Below, in pieces: positions 53,788-62,278 of a stretch of DNA of 64,000 nt (position 1 is the first letter of the stretch; each line of letters starts with the position of its first letter). This stretch comes from Robinsoniella sp. (GTDB lineage Bacteria > Bacillota > Clostridia > Lachnospirales > Lachnospiraceae), in the NCBI GenBank assembly GCA_022788205.1, contig JALEVQ010000013.1, positions 18,490 to 82,489 of the forward strand, read 5' to 3'. Both the position numbers and the translations under genes were made by a program. A model generated the notes under the pieces. That model did no database searches. It had not been told where the DNA came from and saw only the letters and a list, made by a program, of their open reading frames with translations.

Positions 53788-55371
53788 TTATTCTGCATTC
53801 AGAATCTCGGTGTAAGCGGTGGTGTCATGATCAACACAGCCACTTTCTACATTGAATTTCATCAGGTTATGAGAACCGATTTCATAAGCTGCCCAAGGCA
53901 GTTCCTCTGTACTCGGGCTGCCGGTGTATGCCAGAGAAACAAATGCACTTGAGATTGCATCCTGTACCGTGTAAGCATTCGGGTCTTCGCCGTAAGCGAT
54001 ATTGACCATAGGATCATCAAGGTTGTGGAAGATGAAAGCGAGGTCTTCGCAGTGGAAAGCTGTGATACCGCCATTTACCGGTGCTTCATAATCAAACTCA
54101 TACAGATAAACCGTATCTCCAAGCTCTGTGAAGGCTGCTGCAGTGTCCCATTTGCTGTTCATGGTGTTGTTGTAGAAATACAGTTCACGATCTTCCATTT
54201 CCGGATACAGCTTGTTGAATTCAGCCAGAAGAGCTTCTGCCTTGTCGCCAAAGCGTTCTTCCAGTTTCTCAGCGGTTTCAGCCTCGTCCCACTCATGATG
54301 ACGGAAGTCGCCGTATTTGTAGGAAGAAACAGCACTCTCAGAGAATACACCGGAGATGATAACAGGAATGTCTGTGGTGACGAACTCATCCATAACAACT
54401 ACGCCGTCAGCGGTCGGACCCCAACCAACGGTGATGCCTTCTTCTTTCAACTGGGCCTGAGCTTCCGTAGCGGCAGACAGCAGCGTGCGATAGTCGATGG
54501 TCTGGATTTCATCGATCGTCTCAGCTGTCAGACCAAGGATTTCAACAGTTCTCTCGCCGAGCAGCTTCGCATTTGTGTTATCAGAGATCGTAGCACTACC
54601 GCCGGAGATCAGACCAGCTGCATCGAACAGACCTTCTGCTGCAGGCTGACGCATCAGGGTAGTAACTTTCGTGCCACCGCCGGACTGACCAAAAATTGTT
54701 ACGTTATCTGGATCGCCGCCGAACTGTGCGATATTGTCATGGATCCATTGCAGAGAAGCAGCCAGATCCGCTGCACCTGCATTGCCGCTGCCTTCGTACT
54801 TGCCGCCGAAGGAAGACAGATCCAGGTAGCCGATTGCATTCAGACGATGATTCACTGTCACGACAACGACATCGCCGTACTCGGACAAAGCCTGTCCGTC
54901 ATAAGCTGTGGATTCAATCGAGGAACCGTTTGTATGTCCGCCGCCATGGAAGAATACGATAACAGGTTTCTTAGCTTCAGTGTCCAATGTCTGTGTCCAG
55001 ATATTCAGGTTCTGGCAGTGGTCACTCTGTGTCCAGTATCGATGTGGCCAAACAAACTCATCTGCGCCGACAGCTGTCTGATCTGGGATGAGAGAGATAG
55101 TGCCGTAGGTCTGTGCAAATTGATAACCTTCCCAGGGTTCAACTTTCTGTGGCTGCTCGAAGCGATCAGCGTAAGCGTAGTCCACGCCCCAGAAGCAGTA
55201 GGTATCGTCGCGCGTAAAACCGATCAGCTTACCGCCTTCCACTTCAACGACGGGCTGGGTTTTCGCTGCTGCTGGGTTCTCAGCGATAAGACCACTGGCG
55301 AACACAGGAGTAGCAGGAACGACCATACAAGCTGTTGCCACGCATAACAGTTTCTTCATACATTTTTTCAT
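53788..55371 (-). CDS. Secreted carboxylesterase, type B
   Basis: This 527-residue protein has a signal peptide (MKKCMKKLLCVATACMVVPA, cleavage likely after VFA). The alpha/beta-hydrolase domain shows the oxyanion-hole motif VIVFFHGGGHTN near residue 135, HRLNAIGYLDLSSFGG near 180, and the nucleophile elbow TIFGQSGGGTKVT near 225. A catalytic-His candidate is in GITAFHCEDLAFIF near 445. ATG 55371 follows GGAGG; an upstream in-frame start at 55410 is rejected. Family members hydrolyse esters of many acids; no substrate can be given. It is transcribed from an AT-rich repeat-containing upstream region and ends at its own terminator. Confidence 0.92.
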   Translation of the reverse strand: MKKCMKKLLCVATACMVVPATPVFASGLIAENPAAAKTQPVVEVEGGKLIGFTRDDTYCFWGVDYAYADRFEQPQKVEPWEGYQFAQTYGTISLIPDQTAVGADEFVWPHRYWTQSDHCQNLNIWTQTLDTEAKKPVIVFFHGGGHTNGSSIESTAYDGQALSEYGDVVVVTVNHRLNAIGYLDLSSFGGKYEGSGNAGAADLAASLQWIHDNIAQFGGDPDNVTIFGQSGGGTKVTTLMRQPAAEGLFDAAGLISGGSATISDNTNAKLLGERTVEILGLTAETIDEIQTIDYRTLLSAATEAQAQLKEEGITVGWGPTADGVVVMDEFVTTDIPVIISGVFSESAVSSYKYGDFRHHEWDEAETAEKLEERFGDKAEALLAEFNKLYPEMEDRELYFYNNTMNSKWDTAAAFTELGDTVYLYEFDYEAPVNGGITAFHCEDLAFIFHNLDDPMVNIAYGEDPNAYTVQDAISSAFVSLAYTGSPSTEELPWAAYEIGSHNLMKFNVESGCVDHDTTAYTEILNAE

Positions 55372-55447
55372 GCTTTTACCTCCAAAATTTGATTCATAAT
55401 AATGTGTCAATAAGTTACAATCTTAGTTCTTGCGTCTATTTTCTATA

Positions 55448-55466
55448 TTTCATATCCTATATGAAA
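55448..55466. repeat. Inverted repeat upstream of the carboxylesterase gene
   Basis: TTTCATAT (55448-55455), CCT, ATATGAAA (55459-55466): perfect 8-bp arms around 3 bp, 77 bp before the carboxylesterase start. It looks like a dimeric regulator site. Confidence 0.6.
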
Positions 55467-55525
55467 CTATATTTATTTTAATGTTTATAATATATTTTTT
55501 TCAATAGCATATTTTTGCCTTTTTT

Positions 55526-55583
55526 ATGCTGATTCTTGTTTTTTAAATTTGCTTTTTTTAATGCTAATTTTTGCTTTTTAAAT
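55526..55583. repeat. Two direct 23-bp repeats in AT-rich DNA
   Basis: ATGCTGATTCTTGTTTTTTA plus AAT (55526-55548) and ATGCTAATTTTTGCTTTTTA plus AAT (55561-55583) agree at 20 of 23 positions, 35 bp apart start to start. Partial copies of the TTTTTGC motif flank them. The 55372-55735 gap has no gene; it holds these repeats, the palindrome and probably the carboxylesterase promoter. Confidence 0.6.
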
Positions 55584-55735
55584 GTCATATTTTGCATAAA
55601 AATTCTAATTCTTTTGCAAGCAATATATAAATGTGATAAAAATGTGAGATCTTATTGGATTAATGGGGTTCTGCAAGAAGGGGATTGTTAAATGGATTGT
55701 AGATAAAAAGAACAAAAGCGATAGAAAAAGAAAGC

Positions 55736-55764
55736 TTGACAAGCGAGGAGAAGGTTGATAAAAT
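55736..55764 (+). promoter_or_regulatory. Promoter of marR-tauE
   Basis: TTGACA (55736-55741), 17-bp spacer, TAAAAT (55759-55764). The long frame beginning inside this promoter is therefore not the MarR start. Confidence 0.78.
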
Positions 55765-55781
55765 AGTTCGAAATAGAACTA
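55764..55781. promoter_or_regulatory. Probable MarR operator
   Basis: TAGTTC (55764-55769), GAAATA, GAACTA (55776-55781) is a perfect 6-bp inverted repeat that begins at the last base of the -10 box, as expected for an autoregulated MarR gene. Confidence 0.7.
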
Positions 55782-55804
55782 AAAAGGAGAGGAGGGACGG
55801 ATGG

Positions 55805-56233
55805 ATGTTAAGTGAGTTTTGGAATAGTATGCATCTTGCAAAAAAATTGTATGACAGGAAATTAGAGCCAGTCTGTGAAAAATATCAAATGGCGAGAATG
55901 GAACTCGATATTTTGCTGTTCCTCTCAAAGAATCCGGGATTTGACACTGCGACAGATATCGTTGATCGAAAAAGATTTGCCAAGTCTCACGTTTCGTTAT
56001 CTTTAAAGACGTTAGAGGAGAGAGGATATATTCAGAGAGTGTGCTATCCCGAGAACCGGAAGACGGTACATTTGAAGTTATTGCCGGAGGCAGCATTGAT
56101 TGTACAGTCTGGTCAGGAAGCACAGAGAGAATTTATGAAAGCGGCATTCGGAACATTTGGCGAGCAGGAATGGAGAGAAATAGGAGTTATGTTCGAGAAG
56201 ATTGCTGAAAATATCCGCAGAGAATTAGAATGA
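55805..56233 (+). CDS. MarR family transcriptional regulator
   Basis: The 142-residue protein is a MarR-type winged-helix repressor: EKYQMARMELDILLFLSKNP, then the recognition helix RKRFAKSHVSLSLKTLEERG and wing IQRVCYPENRKTVHLKLLPE. The start at 55805 follows GGAGGG by about 9 bases and gives a normal length. The stop overlaps an upstream ATG of the transporter gene. The operator over its promoter suggests it represses itself and the TauE-like transporter. Confidence 0.9.
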   Translation: MLSEFWNSMHLAKKLYDRKLEPVCEKYQMARMELDILLFLSKNPGFDTATDIVDRKRFAKSHVSLSLKTLEERGYIQRVCYPENRKTVHLKLLPEAALIVQSGQEAQREFMKAAFGTFGEQEWREIGVMFEKIAENIRRELE

Positions 56234-56247
56234 TCGGAGGAATCGAG

Positions 56248-57015
56248 ATGTGGTATAAATTTATGATTTGTTTTATCGCCGGAATTGGCGCAGGTCTTGG
56301 AACCGGCTTTGCCGGGATGAGTGCAGCAGCTGTGATTAGCCCCATGCTGATCACTTTTTTGCATATCCCAGCCTACGAGGCAGTGGGAATTGCGCTGGCA
56401 AGTGATGTGCTTGCAAGCGCTGTGAGTGCCTACACATATGGAAAGAACAAAAATTTGGATATCAAAAATGGTTTGGTTATGATGAGCATGGTCTTAATTT
56501 TTACGCTGATTGGAAGCTGGGTATCTAGCCAAGTGCCAAACCGTACAATGGGAAATTTTTCAGTGTTTATGACGCTGCTGTTGGGAATTAAGTTTATAGT
56601 AAAGCCAATTATGACGACAAAAGAAAACATGACAGCAGTCAGTCCCAAAAAGAGGATCATGCAATCTTTGATTTGCGGTACAGTAATCGGATTCATTTGC
56701 GGATTTGTAGGTGCCGGCGGTGGAATGATGATGCTTCTGATTCTGACAAGTGTGCTGGGGTATGAGCTGAAAACAGCGGTGGGAACAAGTGTCTTTATCA
56801 TGACTTTCACTGCTTTCACAGGAGCCGTCAGCCATTTTGCAATCGGCGGCGCACCAGACTGGTGGTGTCTGGTATTTTGTGTCCTCTCAACCTTCCTGTG
56901 GGCAAGGATTGCGGCCAAATTTGCAAACAAGGCAAGTGCAGTTACTTTAAATCGTGCAACCGGTGTGGTGCTGACGGTGCTCGGCATCGCCATCATTGCC
57001 GTCAATTATTTGTAA
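56248..57015 (+). CDS. TauE/SafE family (sulfite exporter-like) membrane protein
   Basis: The 255-residue protein has about eight hydrophobic helices. The N-terminal GIGAGLGTGFAGMSAAAVIS and the later FICGFVGAGGGMMMLLILTS are the two family repeats, followed by GTSVFIMTFTAFTGAVSHFA. TauE/SafE proteins export or take up sulfur-containing anions such as sulfite or organosulfonates; the substrate here is unknown. ATG 56248 is favoured since GGAGG (56236-56240) lies 7 bases before it; ATG 56230 would overlap marR as ATGA. Confidence 0.88.
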   Translation: MWYKFMICFIAGIGAGLGTGFAGMSAAAVISPMLITFLHIPAYEAVGIALASDVLASAVSAYTYGKNKNLDIKNGLVMMSMVLIFTLIGSWVSSQVPNRTMGNFSVFMTLLLGIKFIVKPIMTTKENMTAVSPKKRIMQSLICGTVIGFICGFVGAGGGMMMLLILTSVLGYELKTAVGTSVFIMTFTAFTGAVSHFAIGGAPDWWCLVFCVLSTFLWARIAAKFANKASAVTLNRATGVVLTVLGIAIIAVNYL

Positions 57016-57071
57016 TATCATCTGTTGCTCGGCAGAGATTTCTATTTGACGAGATCAGGTAATAAAGAACG

Positions 57072-57117
57072 ACTCTCAACAAAAGCATTTCGTTGCTTTT
57101 GCTGAGAGTTATTTTTT
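57072..57117. terminator. Terminator between tauE and deoR
   Basis: ACTCTCAACAAAAGCA (57072-57087) pairs with TGCTTTTGCTGAGAGT (57094-57109) with a single wobble, then ATTTTTT on the + strand; it may also serve the convergent DeoR gene. Confidence 0.85.
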
Positions 57118-57187
57118 ATATGACGTCCATTTTGGCACGATGCATCAATTCCAATCTTGCGGTTTAATCCTTTCAATCAGAAATCCT

Positions 57188-57934
57188 CTATACTGTGACT
57201 ACGTCAATATCACGCATCCTCAATTCTGATGCCATCTCGTCTGAAATCTCTTCATCCGTGATCACTGCTTTGATCTGATTTTTTAAATTCAAAGGGACAA
57301 TGCCATGTTTGGAGAATTTGCTGCTCTCTGTCAAGACGATCAGCTTTTCTGCCTGCAAAGCCATATCCCGAACAGCTTGCGCTCTCATCTGATCACGGTT
57401 TGTAAATCCGGTTCTCGGTGAATAGCCATCTGTCCCGATAAAAAACAGGTCAACACAGAAATTTTCGGCACATTGCCGGATCATAGGTCCAACTAAAACC
57501 TGGGAATCTTTCTGATAAATACCGCCCAGAAGGATGATCTGAAAATTGGCTTTACCGCGGATATAATCCGCAATAAAAGCGCTGTTTGTGATGATCGTCA
57601 AATCTTTTTTTTCAGAAGTGAGCACATCTGCGAGCAGAGCACAGCAGCTTCCGCTTTCAATCATGATTGTGTCACCGTCTTGAATCCATTCAGCCGCTTT
57701 CACGGCGATTTTTCGCTTTGTCTCGTAGTGATAGGCGATTCTTCCATTGATATCATCAGTACTTCGGAGGACAGCAGAACCATGTTCCCGCTTGATGATT
57801 CCTTTACTCTCAAGGGCATCCAAATCTTTGCGGACAGTGACTTGTGATACTTTTAACTTTTCGGCGAGAAGCGACACTTCCATTTTATTTTCTTCTGTCA
57901 GCAGTTCTAATATCTGATGTATGCGGTTTTGCAT
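57188..57934 (-). CDS. DeoR/GlpR family transcriptional regulator
   Basis: The 248-residue protein has an N-terminal DeoR helix-turn-helix (VSLLAEKLKVSQVTVRKDLD, about residues 20-39, then KREHGSAVL) and a C-terminal sugar-phosphate sensor domain (MIESGSCCALLADVLTSEK, DLFFIGTDGYSPRTGFTNRD). DeoR proteins usually respond to a phosphorylated sugar. It follows the activase gene by 18 bp in the same direction and diverges from the glycyl radical enzyme, so it most likely regulates that system; two CGAATGAAAA sites flank the promoter there. Confidence 0.92.
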   Translation of the reverse strand: MQNRIHQILELLTEENKMEVSLLAEKLKVSQVTVRKDLDALESKGIIKREHGSAVLRSTDDINGRIAYHYETKRKIAVKAAEWIQDGDTIMIESGSCCALLADVLTSEKKDLTIITNSAFIADYIRGKANFQIILLGGIYQKDSQVLVGPMIRQCAENFCVDLFFIGTDGYSPRTGFTNRDQMRAQAVRDMALQAEKLIVLTESSKFSKHGIVPLNLKNQIKAVITDEEISDEMASELRMRDIDVVTV

Positions 57935-57952
57935 AGAAAAAATCCCTCCTCT

Positions 57953-58867
57953 CTAGAAAAAAGCATTGATGCCGTGATCGAAAAAGACTTGCTGAAAATC
58001 TTTCAAATCTTCTTCGTGCAGTGCAGGGACATCGCTGTAGTCATATGCCTGTCCAAGCAGATCGTATTTTTTTTCGCCGAACTGGTGAAAAGGAAGAAGC
58101 TGCACTTTATCTGCCCCGACTTGTCTGAGACGTGACACAAAGCCTTCCGCGTCGGCAAGAGAATTGTTGTAGCCGGGGATGACTGGAAGGCGCGGCAAGA
58201 CCTCTTTGCCGGATGCAATGGCGCGCTGCATATTTTCTAAAATCAACTGGTTGGAAACACCGGTTCCCTCGATATGGCGCTGCTCATCCCAATGCTTCAT
58301 ATCAAACAAAAGGAGATCGAGATAGGCTGCAACGCGGTCAAAAACTTCTGGTATGGCAAAGCCGGTCGTCTCGATTGCGGTGTGGATGTTCTGCTCCTTA
58401 AGTGCTTTCAGAAGTGCGACAGAAAAATCAGGATGGCTCAGGGCTTCCCCACCGGATAAGGTGACACCTCCCCCACTTTCCTCGTAGAAATCTTTGTCTT
58501 GCAGACAGACAGATAACACCTCCTCCACCGTTTTTTGTTCTCCTTCTGATTTCAAAGCATGACCAGGGCAGGACTGTACACAGCTGCGACAGCCGTGACA
58601 AAGTGTATTGTCGATGGAGATCGTATTCTGCAAAGCGCTGATCGCATGATTTGGACATGTGGCGACGCAGGTGTGGCAGTGGAGACACTTGTCATGATCC
58701 CACAGAATCTGAATTTTTGGACTTTGGCTCTCAGGGTTGGCACACCATTTACATCTTAAAGGACAACCCTTGAGGAATACGACTGTGCGTATACCAGGAC
58801 CATCGTGAAGACTAAATTTTTGAATATTGAAAACAAGTCCCGCTGGGACATGTAACGTGTTAAGCAT
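57953..58867 (-). CDS. Glycyl-radical enzyme activating protein (radical SAM)
   Basis: Activases use a [4Fe-4S] cluster and S-adenosylmethionine to put the radical on the glycine of their partner enzyme. The 304-residue protein has radical SAM cysteines at 35, 39 and 42 (KGCPLRCKWCANPES). An inserted ferredoxin-like domain carries two 4Fe-4S motifs, CHTCVATCPNHAI and CHGCRSCVQSCPG, as in the larger activases of dehydratase-type enzymes rather than in PFL activase. GGVTLSGGEAL near residue 157 is a SAM-binding GGE loop. It is divergent from the glycyl radical enzyme gene by 216 bp. Confidence 0.95.
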   Translation of the reverse strand: MLNTLHVPAGLVFNIQKFSLHDGPGIRTVVFLKGCPLRCKWCANPESQSPKIQILWDHDKCLHCHTCVATCPNHAISALQNTISIDNTLCHGCRSCVQSCPGHALKSEGEQKTVEEVLSVCLQDKDFYEESGGGVTLSGGEALSHPDFSVALLKALKEQNIHTAIETTGFAIPEVFDRVAAYLDLLLFDMKHWDEQRHIEGTGVSNQLILENMQRAIASGKEVLPRLPVIPGYNNSLADAEGFVSRLRQVGADKVQLLPFHQFGEKKYDLLGQAYDYSDVPALHEEDLKDFQQVFFDHGINAFF

Positions 58868-58947
58868 TTAAAATCCTCCTCTCCAATGTTTTTCTATTTT
58901 ATCATGTATCACAGAAAAAGTAAAGGATAAGTGGAGAATAATAGTTA

Positions 58948-59030
58948 CGAATGAAAATGAATATGATTTTGTATGAAAATATAGTTGACAAAACAGGGCA
59001 TATGAGATAGCATAAAATTGCGAATGAAAA
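58948..59030. promoter_or_regulatory. Direct repeats flanking the glycyl radical enzyme promoter
   Basis: CGAATGAAAA occurs at 58948-58957 and again at 59021-59030, with a related TATGAAAAT at 58972-58980. The two exact copies lie on either side of the -35/-10 pair at 58985-59013, so they could be DeoR operators. Spacing is 73 bp, about seven helix turns. Confidence 0.55.
58985..59013 (+). promoter_or_regulatory. Promoter of the glycyl radical enzyme operon
   Basis: TTGACA (58985-58990), 17-bp spacer and TAGCAT (59008-59013), about 70 bp before the start codon. Confidence 0.6.
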
Positions 59031-59083
59031 AATATTTCTATAAAATCAGAAAGAGATCTTATCGTCAGAAAAGGAGAATTTAC

Positions 59084-61489
59084 ATGAGCAGTTATTTCGG
59101 AGAGTTAACCCCAAGAATGCAATCATTTCGTGAAGAATTGTTAAATGCGAAGCCACAGGTGTGTGTGGAGCGTGCGATGATCACCACACAGACATATAAA
59201 GAAAATCAAGATCAGCCGCTCGCAATCAAGAGAGCACGGATGCTTCGAAATATTTTGGAGAAAATGACCATCTTTATTGAGGATCAGACGATGATTGCCG
59301 GAAACCAGGCATCGACCAACCGCAGTGCTCCGATTTTTCCGGAATATGCCATGAAATGGGTGATCGATGAGTTGGATCAGTTTGAACACCGCGACGGCGA
59401 TGTGTTCTACATCACAGAAGAAAATAAACAGAAACTGCGCGACATTGCACCTTTCTGGGAACACAATACACTGTTAGACAGAGGTCTGGCAGCATTTCCG
59501 CCTCATTCTAAATTGTATTATGATTTAGGAATCATCAAATCAGAGGGCAATATCACATCCGGGGATGCACACTGTGCGGTAGACTATGGAAAGATGATGC
59601 AGGTTGGGCTGAAAGATTATGAGAGACGCGCTCAAGAGAAACTGGATCAGCTCGATTTGACAGACTACAAAAATATACAGAAAAGCTATTTTTATAGAGC
59701 TATTTTGATCGTTGTGGAAGCAGTCAAAAAATTTGCAGAGCGCTATGCGCTGCTTGCAGAGGAGATGGCGGAGAAAGAAAACGAAGAAAAGAGAAAGAGC
59801 GAGTTGCTTGAGATGAGCAGGATCCTGAAAAAAGTGCCATATGAGCCGGCTGACAGTTTCAGAGAAGCGGTGCAGAGTCTGTGGCTTGTTCATCTTGTCC
59901 TCCAGATTGAGTCAAACGGTCACAGTTTATCCTATGGCAGAATGGACCAATATCTGAATCCGTATTATGAGGCAGATCTGGAAAAAGGTGTAATCTCAGA
60001 GGAGGAAGCATGTGAATTGATGTGCAACTTGTGGCTTAAGACTTACACGATCAATAAAATCCGCTCTTGGAGTCACACGCAGTTCTCGGCAGGTTCCCCG
60101 TTGTATCAGAATGTGACCGTGGCAGGGCAGACTGTGGATGGAAAAGATGCGACAAATAAAATGTCACGGTTGATTTTGAAGAGTGTGGCACAGTGCCATC
60201 TGACACAGCCAAACCTGACTGTCCGATACCACAGAGGTTTGTCAGATGAATTTATGAAGGAATGTATCGAGGTTGTCAGATGCGGATTTGGAATGCCGGC
60301 TTTCAATGACGATGAGATTATTATCCCGAGTTTTATCGAAAAAGGCGTAAAAAAGGAAGATGCTTACAATTACAGTGCAATCGGATGTGTGGAAACGGCT
60401 GTCCCTGGAAAATGGGGATATCGCTGTACGGGAATGAGTTTTCTGAATTTCCCGAAGGCATTGTTGATTGCTATGAACGATGGAATCGATCCGAGTTCAG
60501 GCATTAAACTGTGCGAGGGAATCGGACATTTCAAGGATTTCACAAGCTTTGATCAAGTGCTTGCGTGCTGGGACAAGGTGATACGCGAGATGTGCCGTCA
60601 GTGTACGATCATTGATGCCACCTGTGATATGGTCTTGGAGCAGGATACGGCAGATATTCTGTGCTCTGCTTTGACGGATGACTGTATCGAGCGTGGACTG
60701 AACATGAAAGAGGGGGGAGCAGTGTATGATTTTATCAGTGACCTCCAGGTGGGGATTGCAAACCTTGCAGACAGTCTTGCGGCAATGAAAAAAGTGGTGT
60801 TTGAGGAGAAAAAGGTAACACCGGCAGAACTGTGGGATGCACTTCAGTCTGATTTTGCGGGAGAAAAAAATGAACATATTCGTGCGATGCTCCAGGATGC
60901 ACCGAAATATGGAAACGATGATGACTATGTCGATCAGCTTGTCGTGGATGCGTACAATGTCTACATTGATGAGATGAAGAAATACCACAACACACGATAT
61001 GGCAGAGGACCGATCGGAGGAATCTACTATGCAGGAACCTCCTCTATCTCTGCTAACGTCCCGCAGGGTGCAGGAACTTTGGCGACACCTGATGGGCGCA
61101 AGGCGGGAGAGCCGTTGGCAGAGGGATGTTCTCCGAGTCATGCCGCTGACAAAAATGGTCCGACAGCTGTCTTTAAGAGCGTCTCAAAGCTCCCGACACA
61201 TGAAATTACAGGAGGTGTGCTGCTGAACCAAAAAGTGACACCGCAGATGCTCGAAAAAGAAGAAAATAAACAGAAATTGATTATGCTGCTTCGGACATTT
61301 TTCAACAGACTGCACGGATATCACGTCCAGTTTAATGTGGTGAGCCGTGAGACTTTGCTGGATGCCCAGGCACACCCGGAAAATCATAGAGATTTGATTG
61401 TGCGTGTGGCAGGATACAGCGCATTTTTCAATGTTCTCTCCAAAAAAACACAGGATGATATCATTGAGCGCACGGAGCAGATCTTGTAG
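59084..61489 (+). CDS. Glycyl radical enzyme of the C-x-E (dehydratase/lyase) type
   Basis: The 801-residue protein is a PFL-like glycyl radical enzyme. The radical Gly is residue 777 in RVAGYSAFF; the active-site Cys is 435 in SAIGCVETAVPGKWGYR, and Glu 437 next to it is the acid/base residue found in diol dehydratase-type and other lyase members. PFL itself has two adjacent Cys, so PFL is unlikely. The N-terminal PFL domain shows QASTNRSAPIFPEYAMKWV and QLVVDAYNVYIDEM. The start at 59084 is behind AAGGAG; an earlier in-frame start at 59018 lacks a good site. Downstream FSA-type transaldolase and ROK kinase genes resemble the E. coli ybiW-ybiY-fsaA layout. The substrate is unproven. Confidence 0.9.
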   Translation: MSSYFGELTPRMQSFREELLNAKPQVCVERAMITTQTYKENQDQPLAIKRARMLRNILEKMTIFIEDQTMIAGNQASTNRSAPIFPEYAMKWVIDELDQFEHRDGDVFYITEENKQKLRDIAPFWEHNTLLDRGLAAFPPHSKLYYDLGIIKSEGNITSGDAHCAVDYGKMMQVGLKDYERRAQEKLDQLDLTDYKNIQKSYFYRAILIVVEAVKKFAERYALLAEEMAEKENEEKRKSELLEMSRILKKVPYEPADSFREAVQSLWLVHLVLQIESNGHSLSYGRMDQYLNPYYEADLEKGVISEEEACELMCNLWLKTYTINKIRSWSHTQFSAGSPLYQNVTVAGQTVDGKDATNKMSRLILKSVAQCHLTQPNLTVRYHRGLSDEFMKECIEVVRCGFGMPAFNDDEIIIPSFIEKGVKKEDAYNYSAIGCVETAVPGKWGYRCTGMSFLNFPKALLIAMNDGIDPSSGIKLCEGIGHFKDFTSFDQVLACWDKVIREMCRQCTIIDATCDMVLEQDTADILCSALTDDCIERGLNMKEGGAVYDFISDLQVGIANLADSLAAMKKVVFEEKKVTPAELWDALQSDFAGEKNEHIRAMLQDAPKYGNDDDYVDQLVVDAYNVYIDEMKKYHNTRYGRGPIGGIYYAGTSSISANVPQGAGTLATPDGRKAGEPLAEGCSPSHAADKNGPTAVFKSVSKLPTHEITGGVLLNQKVTPQMLEKEENKQKLIMLLRTFFNRLHGYHVQFNVVSRETLLDAQAHPENHRDLIVRVAGYSAFFNVLSKKTQDDIIERTEQIL

Positions 61490-61576
61490 AATAGATCTGA
61501 GATAGTGAGCCAGAATTTTGGCACGGTCTATAAAGGACAAAAATGAAAAAATAAAAGAGAATGAGGAGAAATTGCG

Positions 61577-62254
61577 ATGAAATTAATCATTGATGACGCA
61601 CATATTGAAAAAATCAAAAAGATTTATGAGTATTATCCGGTGGACGGCGTGACGACGAATCCATCGATTTTGGCACAGAGCGGACGAAAGCCATACGATG
61701 TCTTAAAGGAGATCCGTGCATTTATCGGAGATGAGGCAGAACTCCATGTGCAGGCAGTGGCGAGGACAGCAGAAGGCATGGTGGAAGATGCACATCGCAT
61801 TGTAAGAGAACTCGGGGAGACAACGTATGTGAAAATTCCATCTGTGCAGGAAGGATTTAAGGCGATGAAAATGCTCAAAAAAGAAGGCATTCTCATCACA
61901 GCAACCGCAATTTACACGCCAATGCAGGCGTTCTTGGCGGCAAAATCTGGCGCCTCCTACGCGGCTCCTTACATCAACCGCATTGACAACATGGGTTACA
62001 ACGGAATTCAAGTGGCAAAGAACATCCATGATGTTTTCAAAAAGAATGGTCTGGAGACGGAAGTTCTGGCGGCAAGCTTTAAAAATTCTCAGCAAGTATT
62101 GGAATTATGCGAGTACGGGATTGGCGCGTCGACGGTCGCGCCGGAGGTGATCGAAGGTCTGGTAAAAAATCAGGCAATTGTCTCCGCAATCGATGATTTC
62201 ATCAGTGATTTTGAAAGTCTGGCAGGAGAAGGAAAGACGATGAGCAACTGCTGA
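61577..62254 (+). CDS. Transaldolase family protein, fructose-6-phosphate aldolase type
   Basis: The 225-residue protein is a small class I aldolase of the FSA/TalC group. The Schiff-base Lys is residue 86 in TTYVKIPSVQ. GVTTNPSILAQSGRKP near 24, HVQAVARTAEGMVEDA near 57, YAAPYINRIDNMGYNGI near 133 and VLAASFKNSQQVLEL near 165 match FSA. It is 88 bp after the glycyl radical enzyme gene. FSA enzymes cleave ketose-6-phosphates into a ketone (hydroxyacetone or dihydroxyacetone) plus glyceraldehyde 3-phosphate, so it would handle the product of the radical step. Confidence 0.93.
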   Translation: MKLIIDDAHIEKIKKIYEYYPVDGVTTNPSILAQSGRKPYDVLKEIRAFIGDEAELHVQAVARTAEGMVEDAHRIVRELGETTYVKIPSVQEGFKAMKMLKKEGILITATAIYTPMQAFLAAKSGASYAAPYINRIDNMGYNGIQVAKNIHDVFKKNGLETEVLAASFKNSQQVLELCEYGIGASTVAPEVIEGLVKNQAIVSAIDDFISDFESLAGEGKTMSNC

Positions 62255-62278
62255 TAAAAAACAATGGGGGATAGACAA

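Noticed and set aside
54025..55347. 440-codon + strand reading frame opposite the carboxylesterase
   Set aside because: It mirrors the esterase gene, has no ribosome site or known motif, and the minus-strand protein is a clear family member.
55500..55620. Repeats that might be a CRISPR array
   Set aside because: Only two imperfect AT-rich copies with a 12-bp gap; no regular spacers and no cas genes.
59084..61489. Pyruvate formate-lyase
   Set aside because: The active-site segment has a single Cys followed by Val-Glu, not the paired Cys of PFL, and the activase has extra ferredoxin motifs.
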